From positions 1-38,118 of the forward strand of contig JAHDWK010000045.1 of NCBI GenBank assembly GCA_023382655.1: DNA of 38,118 bases, given 5' to 3'. Below, one piece after another: positions 31,925 to 38,042 of this stretch. The notes under the pieces are model-generated. The model was not told the origin of the DNA and searched no databases. It saw nothing but the letters and a program-made list of their open reading frames with translations. The first letter of the stretch is position 1, and the number at the start of each line of letters is the position of its first letter. The stretch comes from Anaerolineae bacterium (lineage in GTDB: Bacteria > Chloroflexota > Anaerolineae > Promineifilales > Promineifilaceae). The position numbers and the translations under genes are program-made.

Positions 31925-33616
31925 ATGAAAAAAGCATGGTGGAAAGAAAGTGTGGTGTATCAGATATACCCGCGCAGTTTTTATGACAGCAATGGCGACG
32001 GTATTGGCGATTTGCGGGGGATTATCCAGAAACTTGATTACTTGCAGGAGTTGGGCGTCAATGTTGTCTGGCTTTCGCCGGTTTACCAGTCGCCTAACGA
32101 TGATAATGGCTATGACATCAGCGATTATCAGGCGATCATGGCGGAGTTTGGCACGCTGGCCGATTGGGAGGAGATGTTGACCGGGATGCACGAACGGGGT
32201 ATCAAGCTGGTGATGGATTTAGTAGTCAACCACACATCAGATGAACACCCCTGGTTTCAGGCGTCGCGCCAATCGAAAGATAACCCGTACCGGGATTGGT
32301 ATATCTGGCGGCCGGGGAAGAACGGCCGTGAACCCAACAACTGGGCCTCTTTCTTCAGCGGTTCTGCCTGGCAGTATGATGACCTGACCGGCGAGTATTA
32401 CCTGCATCTGTTTTCGCGCAAACAGCCCGACCTCAATTGGGAAAATCCGCAGGTGCGCACGGCCGTTTATGACATGATGCATTGGTGGCTCAAAAAGGGA
32501 GTGGACGGCTTTCGCATGGATGTCATTAACATGATTTCTAAAGTACCCGGTTTGCCCGATGCGCCCGCCGCCGGCCCGGACCGTTACCAGTTTGGCGGCG
32601 CTCACTTCATCAACGGCCCCCGCCTGATGGAATTCTTGCGCGAGATGAAAGAAAACGTCCTGTCCCACTACGACATTCTTACCGTGGGCGAGACGCCGCT
32701 GGTCACTACCCAGGACGGCATCGTCATCACCCATGAAGAAACCGGGGCGTTGAACATGCTGTTCCAGTTTGAGCATATGGATGTAGACGCCGACCGGGGG
32801 GATGGTGCTTCCCGGCGCAGTGTCAAAGCCTGGAGCCTGCTGGAGCTAAAGCAGATCATGAGCCGGTGGCAAAAGGATTTGGAAAACCAGGGTTGGAACA
32901 GCATTTACTTGAGCAACCATGACCAACCCCGCGCCGTCTCGCGTTTTGGCAACGACGGCCGTTACCGAATAGAGTCGGCCAAGTTGCTGGCAACCTTTAC
33001 GCACCTGTTGCAAGGTACACCCTTTATCTATCAGGGGGAAGAGATTGGCATGACGAATGTAGCTTTTGACACGATAGAGGATTATCGGGACATCGAGACA
33101 CTCAATTTGTATCGGGAGTTGACCGGGGAAAAGGAGGCTGATCCAGAGACGGTCATATCCCTCATTCACGCCAAGAGCCGCGACAATGCGCGCACGCCTA
33201 TGCAGTGGGATGAGGGGTTAAATGGGGGTTTTACCGACGGCGATCCCTGGATCAAGATGAACCCAAACTACCCGGAGATCAACGTCCGGCAGGCGTTGGC
33301 TGACCCGAACTCCATTTTTTACTACTACCAGCAACTCATCCGGCTGCGCCAACAATATCCGGTGATTGTCTATGGTGTGTATGAACTGATTCTGGATGCC
33401 CATGAGCAGATTTACGCTTTCACCCGCACATTGGACGATGACCACCTGTTGGTGATGTTGAATTTTTCGGCGGACACGGCCGTGTTCACCCTGCCCCCGC
33501 ACATCACCTTTGCCTATCAGGAACTGCTCATGAGCAATTATGTTGTCAACCCGGCTGACGACATGCGCCTGCTTAACCTGCGCCCGTATGAGGCGCGCGT
33601 TTACCGGCTGCGGTAG
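31925..33616 (+). CDS. GH13 alpha-glucosidase (oligo-1,6-glucosidase / trehalose-6-phosphate hydrolase type)
   Basis: 563 residues. The start WWKESVVYQIYPRSFYDSNG is the subfamily signature. Catalytic residues are the nucleophile Asp199 (DGFRMDVI), acid/base Glu256 (TVGETPLV) and Asp333 (YLSNHDQPR). It also has DLVVNHTSDEHPWF and YQGEEIGMTN. It removes glucose from alpha-linked oligosaccharides; several specificities fit (isomaltose, trehalose-6-phosphate, sucrose). No signal peptide, so it is cytoplasmic. No sugar transporter or regulator is adjacent. GAGGAG precedes the ATG. It converges with the beta-propeller gene, 6 bases apart. Confidence 0.92.
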   Translation: MKKAWWKESVVYQIYPRSFYDSNGDGIGDLRGIIQKLDYLQELGVNVVWLSPVYQSPNDDNGYDISDYQAIMAEFGTLADWEEMLTGMHERGIKLVMDLVVNHTSDEHPWFQASRQSKDNPYRDWYIWRPGKNGREPNNWASFFSGSAWQYDDLTGEYYLHLFSRKQPDLNWENPQVRTAVYDMMHWWLKKGVDGFRMDVINMISKVPGLPDAPAAGPDRYQFGGAHFINGPRLMEFLREMKENVLSHYDILTVGETPLVTTQDGIVITHEETGALNMLFQFEHMDVDADRGDGASRRSVKAWSLLELKQIMSRWQKDLENQGWNSIYLSNHDQPRAVSRFGNDGRYRIESAKLLATFTHLLQGTPFIYQGEEIGMTNVAFDTIEDYRDIETLNLYRELTGEKEADPETVISLIHAKSRDNARTPMQWDEGLNGGFTDGDPWIKMNPNYPEINVRQALADPNSIFYYYQQLIRLRQQYPVIVYGVYELILDAHEQIYAFTRTLDDDHLLVMLNFSADTAVFTLPPHITFAYQELLMSNYVVNPADDMRLLNLRPYEARVYRLR

Positions 33617-33622
33617 AGTGGT

Positions 33623-34927
33623 TTATTTGACCACAACCGGCAAAAATATCTGATGCCCAGGGATAAAGGTGAAAACCGCGCCCACCGGGTGAAATTCCTC
33701 GTCAATGTGCGAATAACGAGCGCCGCCCAACACAAGGTCGGCATTTTTGCTCATGGCAACCGAATAGCCTAAGTTATCGTCTCGATTTTCTGGCGGGACT
33801 AAGGTTTGCTGGCGATTCCAGGCGTCGCCGCTGCGTTCGTAATAGTGAATGCCGCCGCTGCCGTTGAGCCAGGCGCCAATTACGGCCGTTTCGCCCGCCC
33901 CATCTATGGAGACCGACGCCCCAAAATGACTGAATATGAACTCAGCGGGCCTGGGCAAAATGGTCGTTTCCGTCCAGGTGTTGCCGGCCGGCCGGAAAAT
34001 GTAAGCTGCGCCATCCCCCAGTTGGGGCGCGCCAATCAGCAGGTAGCTTTCATCGTCTGAGATGTCCATGCTGTTGCCAAAATCATCAAACTCCGGCCCG
34101 TCGGAAGCGACTAACTGCTCGTCATATGTCCAGGTGGCTGCCGGTTTGGTGTAGATGTGAACTGCGCCATGTGTAATGACGGGGCCAGAGGGAGCATAAC
34201 TGCCGGCGGCAAAGAGCAAGTTGTTATCGTTGTTGACCAATAATTGCCGCCCCATGCTCGCCTGACCACCTGTTGGCCCGACTAAGGTTTGGGATTGTGA
34301 ATAATTTGGGCCGCTGCGGGTCAGCACGTAGACGGCTCCTGGTGTATTTGCACCAACGCTCAAACCTGGTGCGCCGACGAAGATTGTGCTGCCGTCGGGA
34401 GAAATGGCTACGGCTTGACCGCGATGGTTAAAAGACCATTCATTGGGGTCAGAAATGGGGAGGTTAACGCCGGTATTCCAACCGGTTCCTGTGTAGGGGA
34501 AAACATAAGCTGCCCCTATGGCGGAATCACTACCCTGGTCGTAGTCGGGTGCGCCAACGACGATGGTGTAATCGGGGCCATCGGCGATGGCTACGGCCGT
34601 GCCAAAATGATCTTCCACTTCCCCATCGGGCGCCGTCAAAATCTGTGTTTCTGTCCAGGTATCGTCGGCCTGACGCCGGAACACATACACCTGCCCCTGA
34701 TCATCGTTGCCGCCCACCGTCTGGCGCGGCGCGCCCACCACCATCACCCGCCCATCGCGGCTGAGCGCCAACGAAGCGGCAAATTCGGCATAATCGTGGG
34801 GATCAGAGGCGAACAGTTTTTCTTTTAGGATAAAGGGTTGGCCGACGGTATTGGGTGCGCCGGACACGGCCGTCACCAGACCAACAAATACACCCATCAC
34901 TATTGCCATAAAAAGTATTCGGGACAT
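33623..34927 (-). CDS. Secreted FG-GAP-like beta-propeller protein ending in FLPVVVK
   Basis: 434 residues from the second ATG (34,927), whose site GGAG is six bases upstream; the ATG four codons earlier is possible. A signal peptide (SRILFMAIVMGVFVGLVTAVSG) is followed by about seven repeats. Each has a Phe/Gly start and an AVAIS...IVVGAP core, such as FGTAVAIADGPDYTIVVGAP, VAISPDGSTIFVGAPGLSVG and FGNSMDISDDESYLLIGAPQ. These are integrin-alpha/FG-GAP-type propeller blades. The C-terminus reads HQIFLPVVVK. I recall similar aromatic-Leu-Pro-hydrophobic endings in many Chloroflexota exported proteins, so it may be a sorting signal. Role unknown, perhaps surface binding. Confidence 0.82.
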   Translation of the reverse strand: MSRILFMAIVMGVFVGLVTAVSGAPNTVGQPFILKEKLFASDPHDYAEFAASLALSRDGRVMVVGAPRQTVGGNDDQGQVYVFRRQADDTWTETQILTAPDGEVEDHFGTAVAIADGPDYTIVVGAPDYDQGSDSAIGAAYVFPYTGTGWNTGVNLPISDPNEWSFNHRGQAVAISPDGSTIFVGAPGLSVGANTPGAVYVLTRSGPNYSQSQTLVGPTGGQASMGRQLLVNNDNNLLFAAGSYAPSGPVITHGAVHIYTKPAATWTYDEQLVASDGPEFDDFGNSMDISDDESYLLIGAPQLGDGAAYIFRPAGNTWTETTILPRPAEFIFSHFGASVSIDGAGETAVIGAWLNGSGGIHYYERSGDAWNRQQTLVPPENRDDNLGYSVAMSKNADLVLGGARYSHIDEEFHPVGAVFTFIPGHQIFLPVVVK

Positions 34928-35493
34928 GTTGTACTCCATAACCCCCGCCTGTCTGTAAATGAAGATAGGGCGGGATAAAAGATGCTTTAGCCAATCTTCC
35001 AGGCTCCGCTACCCTCCGCATTGTACGCCAGGAGTTTATACGGCGCTAACCCCTGTGCCGAATGAGGGGCGCAGCTAATTATCTACCCGAAGGCCTGGGG
35101 CCACATTTCTAGCCAGGTGGGGAACGGTATGGCAGCGCAATATGCCATTTTGTTGATAGGGGCGTGAAATATGAAATAAAGTGCGGTGAAGCGAGGCTGA
35201 ATTTTTTCTGAGGATAGTTGCTTTGCGAGACCGCCGTGTTAAAGTTAGTCATGCATTCCAACCCCACTGATGGTCATGGAGCCGGCCGCATCAAGGTCCC
35301 AACCACCAACCATTAACAGCATACACCGGTTTGCCCCCAGACTAGGCACAGCATAGACTAAAGTACGGCTAGTGATTTTGGCTGAAACCAGTTAAAGTTG
35401 CCGCTGTGTAAAGATGGGGCGTCCGGGGTGTGGTTTGGAAATTTATTAGATTTGCAGAGCTTGAAGGAGATTATTTCCCACCGGAGCATTCAT
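34928..35493. other. 566-base gap without a convincing gene
   Basis: No supported gene. On the minus strand a 48-codon open frame (35,245-35,391) reads protein-like (VGGWDLDAAGSMTISGVGMH) but has no good start and may be a gene remnant. The 9-base GTTAAAGTT occurs at 35,238 and 35,391. Small inverted repeats include CCTGG/CCAGG around 35,094-35,119. No known riboswitch motif is recognised. Confidence 0.45.
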
Positions 35494-36021
35494 ATGTCAA
35501 CACGTACAAAATTAGTCAGCATTGCCGCCCGCCTTTTTGCCCCTCCCCTCAACAGTCATTTGCCCATTGTCGCCCCCCCCCAAGAGATCATTGTTACTCC
35601 CCGCATTCCCACCCCGGTCATCATTGACATGCCCAGGTCCGTCAGACCGGTGGACACGGCCACCCTGTCCAACTACTTACGCATTGGCCGCACCTATCAT
35701 CCGCTCTGCCGCCATGCGTTCATGGAGAAGCGCGTCACCGGCTATTATCATTATGAACAGCGGGTGGTTTACAACACCTGCGCGGTGGCCGCCGCTTATG
35801 CCGGCGCGTTTGGGCCGCAGGCCATTGAACGTCCCGACTTCTCATACAGCATGGCCCTGTGGCGGCTAAGCCAGAAGGTGGGGTATGACCTGAACCAGCG
35901 CATCGTACACGGTCCCACCGGCCGCCGCCAACCTATCGCCGAGGAGATGATGCAATTGGTGGATGAGAACCATTGGACTCGTGAGGGTTTGGTGGAGTGG
36001 CTGGAGAGCCTCGGCCTCTAA
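35494..36021 (+). CDS. Hypothetical protein of 175 residues
   Basis: No family recognised. ATG 35,494 has GGAG seven bases upstream; the TTG at 35,398 would add 32 residues without a site. The N-terminus has a Pro-rich stretch (residues 14-50). The rest is mixed helical, with CRHAFMEKRVTGYYHYEQRV and VVYNTCAVAAAYAGAFGPQA. The latter resembles the short Cys-Ala-Ala-Ala-Tyr-Gly patterns of small Chloroflexota hypotheticals, but that is only an impression. The end is EEMMQLVDENHWTREGLVEW. Base composition is like the resident genes. It is followed by a long inverted repeat, a likely transcript end. Confidence 0.65.
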   Translation: MSTRTKLVSIAARLFAPPLNSHLPIVAPPQEIIVTPRIPTPVIIDMPRSVRPVDTATLSNYLRIGRTYHPLCRHAFMEKRVTGYYHYEQRVVYNTCAVAAAYAGAFGPQAIERPDFSYSMALWRLSQKVGYDLNQRIVHGPTGRRQPIAEEMMQLVDENHWTREGLVEWLESLGL

Positions 36022-36033
36022 AAACCGTAACTA

Positions 36034-36105
36034 TTAACCGCAAAGGACGCGAAGGACGCAAAGATAAAAGAAAAACTTGGCGCTCTCTGCGTCCTTTGCG
36101 GTTAA
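36034..36105. repeat. 17-bp perfect inverted repeat with CGCAAAGGACGC core
   Basis: TTAACCGCAAAGGACGC (36,034-36,050) pairs perfectly with 36,089-36,105, with a 38-base loop holding a second GAAGGACGCAAAG. A degenerate piece of the same sequence (CGCGAAGGGTGCGAAG with GACGCGAAG) lies at 16,959-16,984 after the rpsI terminator. It looks like a dispersed palindromic element; it may also stop transcription. Confidence 0.7.
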
Positions 36106-36179
36106 ATAAGTTTTGTCTGTCAATCAGATTCAATCTCCCCATCTCTTAATCTCCCGTACCCCATCCCCCATCTCTCCGC

Positions 36180-36185
36180 TATAAT
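36180..36185 (+). promoter_or_regulatory. TATAAT box six bases before the ATG of repeat copy 1
   Basis: A perfect -10 hexamer at 36,180-36,185 and then CCCCTC and ATG at 36,192. A start site at the usual distance would fall on the ATG, so the transcript would be leaderless. No -35 is obvious. The related AATAAT (before 36,463) and TGTAAT (before 37,331) occupy the same place in copies 2 and 3. Confidence 0.5.
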
Positions 36186-36230
36186 CCCCTCATGTCCGTC
36201 CAGCTAATCCAACAATATCACAGCAAGTTG
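36180..36230 (+). repeat. Repeat copy 1 (truncated): promoter box and 5' coding end
   Basis: From ATG 36,192 to 36,227 the sequence is identical to copy 2 (36,463-36,498). It encodes MSVQLIQQYHSK, then diverges at about 36,228-36,230 to supply the GGAGGT ribosome-binding site of the antitoxin-like gene. The frame stays open into that gene, so an N-terminally extended product of 87 residues is possible. Confidence 0.85.
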
Positions 36231-36242
36231 GAGGTAATGGAG

Positions 36243-36455
36243 ATGTTTGATCAGGTTCAGTTGATTAAGGAAAATGATGAAGCGAAGTTCGCCGTTATCC
36301 CTATTGAGGAATATCTTTATCTGAAAGAGATGCTTTCTGATGAAGAAAAATTGGCCGATTACCTGGATTATTTGCATATGCAGCGGGTGAAGAAGGACAC
36401 GGCCGTGCGCCTTTCCCTGGACGACGTAAAACAGGCATTAGCTTTATCTGAATAA
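36243..36455 (+). CDS. Antitoxin-like protein (Phd/YefM type), no toxin partner visible
   Basis: 70 residues from ATG 36,243, seven bases after GGAGGT. A longer form from 36,192 (87 residues) would carry the repeat peptide. The core AKFAVIPIEEYLYLKEMLSD resembles the Phd/YefM start where a beta strand is followed by EEY. The C-terminal helix RLSLDDVKQALAL resembles the end of small antitoxins. A toxin usually follows directly; here the next thing is repeat copy 2, whose conserved block begins at the stop codon. ACGGCCGT at 36,399 is in a 16-base exact match to copy 2 (AGGACACGGCCGTGCG). Confidence 0.6.
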   Translation: MFDQVQLIKENDEAKFAVIPIEEYLYLKEMLSDEEKLADYLDYLHMQRVKKDTAVRLSLDDVKQALALSE

Positions 36456-36643
36456 TCTCCCCATGTCCGTCCAGCTAATCCAACAATATCACAGCAAGGT
36501 GGAACGTATTATTCGTTATGAGGGCAGTCGGGAGGACACGGCCGTGCGACCCTCCCTCTTCCTCTCGCCTACCCATTTCACGCCATCCCCAAGCGGTGCT
36601 GGTACGGTGGGACACCGGCCAGAGCAGACAGGGCAGCCTAAGC
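36451..36643 (+). repeat. Repeat copy 2 (full)
   Basis: Starts over the stop codon of the antitoxin-like gene (AATAATCTCCCC), then ATG 36,463 and 28 codons ending at ACGGCCGT (36,538-36,545). A variable stretch follows, then a tail (about 36,590-36,643) with GGGACACCGGCCAGAGCAG that matches copy 3. In another frame the tail reads LVRWDTGQSRQG; the copy 3 tail reads LARGDTSQSRKG. Confidence 0.85.
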
Positions 36644-36648
36644 AATGA
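36463..36648 (+). pseudogene. 5' remnant of a type ISP-like restriction-modification gene (copy 2)
   Basis: The first 28 codons read MSVQLIQQYHSKVERIIRY, then EGSREDTAV. I recall IQQYH..VERIIRYGGSR.DT as the N-terminus of type ISP/IIG-like restriction-methylase proteins, enzymes of well over 1,000 residues. After codon 28 the frame becomes low-complexity and stops at 61 residues; no helicase or methylase motif follows. So this is a truncated or recycled 5' end. The identification is from memory of the family and needs a database search. Confidence 0.55.
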
Positions 36649-36667
36649 TGAAAGCTTAAAGGGTAAT

Positions 36668-37318
36668 ATGAGTAATGTGTTTAACTTAGATGCACCGATT
36701 GTGCCAGGCAAATCTGCCGCTGGAGTATTCATAGGCGATAGTATTGAAAATATCCTTCTACAGGTGAAGCCATTTACGATAACAGATTGGTCCCAGGGAA
36801 AACGCTATCAGTTTGGGTCGGTGAATTTGTGGGTAAACAACGAAGGCAAAATCAAACAGATTGGTCTATATTCAGGCTATACGGGCAAGATAGCAAAGCT
36901 TATTGGTATTGGCTCGAAGATCACTGATGTTATCGCATCGCTTGGTGTAGTCGTTGAAGATGAAGAAGATAATCTAATAGTTCAGGGTTTGCCAGGTTGG
37001 TGTTTCGAAAGTAGTGAATGGCGCTCACCACAATACACTATGCCCGATCCGTCAGCATCAATAATTGAAATCTTCATATTCGAGGACGACAAACAAAGAG
37101 TTGGCAACTTTCAATATCCAACGAAGTGCCCACAATGTGGACGCGAGATGCAATTTGATCTTATTCTCAGCGATAGACGAGGTGTCAACTCATCTCGTGT
37201 TTCACCTTTATCAAGTGAAGTTGACGTCTTGGGGTATGGCTTTTTTTGTGACTACTGTCAACGCGGATGGACAGGTGATGAATTATTGAAAATGGCGAAG
37301 GACAGAGGTCTACCATAA
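36668..37318 (+). CDS. Unknown protein with C-terminal zinc ribbon, immunity-protein-like
   Basis: 216 residues from ATG 36,668 (weak AAAGGG site upstream). Residues 1-145 include AAGVFIGDSIENILLQVKPF and IKQIGLYSGYTGKIAKLIGI, then GSKITDVIASLGVVVEDEED. This 'G-x-x-I-G-D-S' plus 'IG-S-x-x-D-V' layout resembles small immunity-type proteins seen beside toxins. Residues 160-216 have two CxxC pairs (KCPQCGREM and FFCDYCQRGW), a probable zinc ribbon. The reading frame extends upstream into the repeat tail without a start signal. The gene is distinctly AT-rich compared with its neighbours, suggesting transfer. Function unknown. Confidence 0.6.
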   Translation: MSNVFNLDAPIVPGKSAAGVFIGDSIENILLQVKPFTITDWSQGKRYQFGSVNLWVNNEGKIKQIGLYSGYTGKIAKLIGIGSKITDVIASLGVVVEDEEDNLIVQGLPGWCFESSEWRSPQYTMPDPSASIIEIFIFEDDKQRVGNFQYPTKCPQCGREMQFDLILSDRRGVNSSRVSPLSSEVDVLGYGFFCDYCQRGWTGDELLKMAKDRGLP

Positions 37319-37467
37319 TGTAATCCTCCCATGTCCGTCCAGCTTATCCCACAATATCACAATAAAGTTGAACGCATTATCCGGTATGGTAGCAGTCGGG
37401 AGGACACGGCCGTACCCCATCCGCGCGACACTGGCGCGGGGGGACACTAGCCAGAGCAGGAAGGGTT
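37319..37467 (+). repeat. Repeat copy 3 (full)
   Basis: Its conserved TAATCCTCCC block begins 3 bases after the stop codon of the zinc-ribbon gene, with ATG at 37,331. 28 codons lead to ACGGCCGT at 37,406-37,413. The tail GGGACACTAGCCAGAGCAG ends near 37,467. Compared with copy 2, seven of the changed codons in the 28-codon block are silent and four change the residue. Confidence 0.85.
37331..37450 (+). pseudogene. 5' remnant of a type ISP-like restriction-modification gene (copy 3)
   Basis: 39 residues: MSVQLIPQYHNKVERIIRYG, then SSREDTAV and a short run to TAG at 37,448-37,450. The bias to silent differences from copy 2 implies the two came from different once-functional genes, not from a recent copy. 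No methylase or helicase part follows. Confidence 0.5.
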
Positions 37468-37556
37468 TTGTTAGATTATGCCGCATCAATCCCGGATCGC
37501 TGGGCGACCTGTTTTCTTAATAGTCTTTTCCCAAACCCTGTAGGAGCTTAGGACGA

Positions 37557-38042
37557 ATGCGTGATAATTTTTCTCCAAATGTTAAGCGGGTAGTTGCTCA
37601 AAGGGTTGCTTATCATTGTTCAAATCCAAAATGCAATCGATCAACTACTGGCCCTCAGATCGAAGAAACAAAATCAGTTATTCTTGGAGTTTGTGCTCAC
37701 ATTACGGCAGCCTCACCAGGTGGACCACGCTACGATCCGAACCTCACTTCTAAAGAACGAAAATCACCAAAAAATGCGATTTGGCTATGTCAATTTTGCG
37801 CAAAATTAATTGACGCTGATGAACTGAAGTATCCTAAAGAAAAACTATTCGAATGGAAGGTTTCAGCTGAACGTGCAGCCCAAAAAGAATTAGAAAAATT
37901 CATAAATGAGTTAGCAAATAGTGAAAAAGGAATTGAATGGGTATGGGAGGAAGAAAAAAGGAGTTATAGAAACCTCCAGACTGGTATCATAGTGCTTCGT
38001 AACAGAAGTTTCCTGAACTTTACAAGCCTTGAAAACTTATGA
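37557..38042 (+). CDS. HNH-type zinc/nuclease domain protein, defence-associated family
   Basis: 161 residues. The first 110 resemble the HNH-like domain found at the start of many phage-defence proteins: CSNPKCNRSTTGPQ (zinc pair), GVCAHITAASPGGPRYDPNL, then NAIWLCQFCAKLIDADE and LFEWKVSAERAAQ. The AHI histidine, the N of NAIWLC and the CxxC (CQFC) fit an HNH metal site. After residue 110 a charged helical tail ends NRSFLNFTSLENL; usual fusion partners (sensor, ATPase) are absent, so it may be a stand-alone or shortened version. It is AT-rich. AGGAG lies 10-15 bases before the ATG. Confidence 0.72.
   Translation: MRDNFSPNVKRVVAQRVAYHCSNPKCNRSTTGPQIEETKSVILGVCAHITAASPGGPRYDPNLTSKERKSPKNAIWLCQFCAKLIDADELKYPKEKLFEWKVSAERAAQKELEKFINELANSEKGIEWVWEEEKRSYRNLQTGIIVLRNRSFLNFTSLENL

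Larger units (their letters stand above)
637..37413. repeat. Highly iterated palindrome ACGGCCGT (about 51 copies)
   Basis: Starts counted by eye: 637, 3272, 4086, 4351, 6845, 7858, 8564, 9269, 10595, 11920, 13142, 13409, 15592, 17034, 17171, 17226, 17369, 17522, 18576, 18846, 19628, 19959, 20218, 21061, 21674, 21898, 21931, 22399, 23320, 23446, 23547, 24157, 25999, 26803, 27653, 27714, 29194, 29436, 29719, 30296, 31775, 32322, 32459, 32955, 33476, 33882, 34593, 34866, 36399, 36538, 37406. Thirteen lie in the first 17 kb and 38 in the remaining 21 kb. Nearly all are inside genes, read as TAV, x-G-R or (rarely) R-P. Confidence 0.9.

Noticed and set aside
35245..35391. Minus-strand 48-codon protein-like frame
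   Set aside because: No ribosome-binding site or proper start, and too short to judge; kept only as a note in the gap entry.
35238..35399. Insertion flanked by 9-base target duplication GTTAAAGTT
   Set aside because: No terminal inverted repeats or transposase frame in the 144 bases between; a 9-base repeat within 600 bases is likely by chance.
34928..35493. Riboswitch upstream of the unknown 175-residue gene
   Set aside because: I looked for conserved core words of common classes (cobalamin, TPP, c-di-GMP, SAM) and found none convincing.
37319..37500. Integron attC sites at the repeats (GTTAGAT at about 37,470 fits GTTRRRY)
   Set aside because: No matching RYYYAAC partner at the right distance, no attC-like imperfect fold, and copy 2 lacks the word. 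The repeats are coding-like, so a classical integron is not supported.
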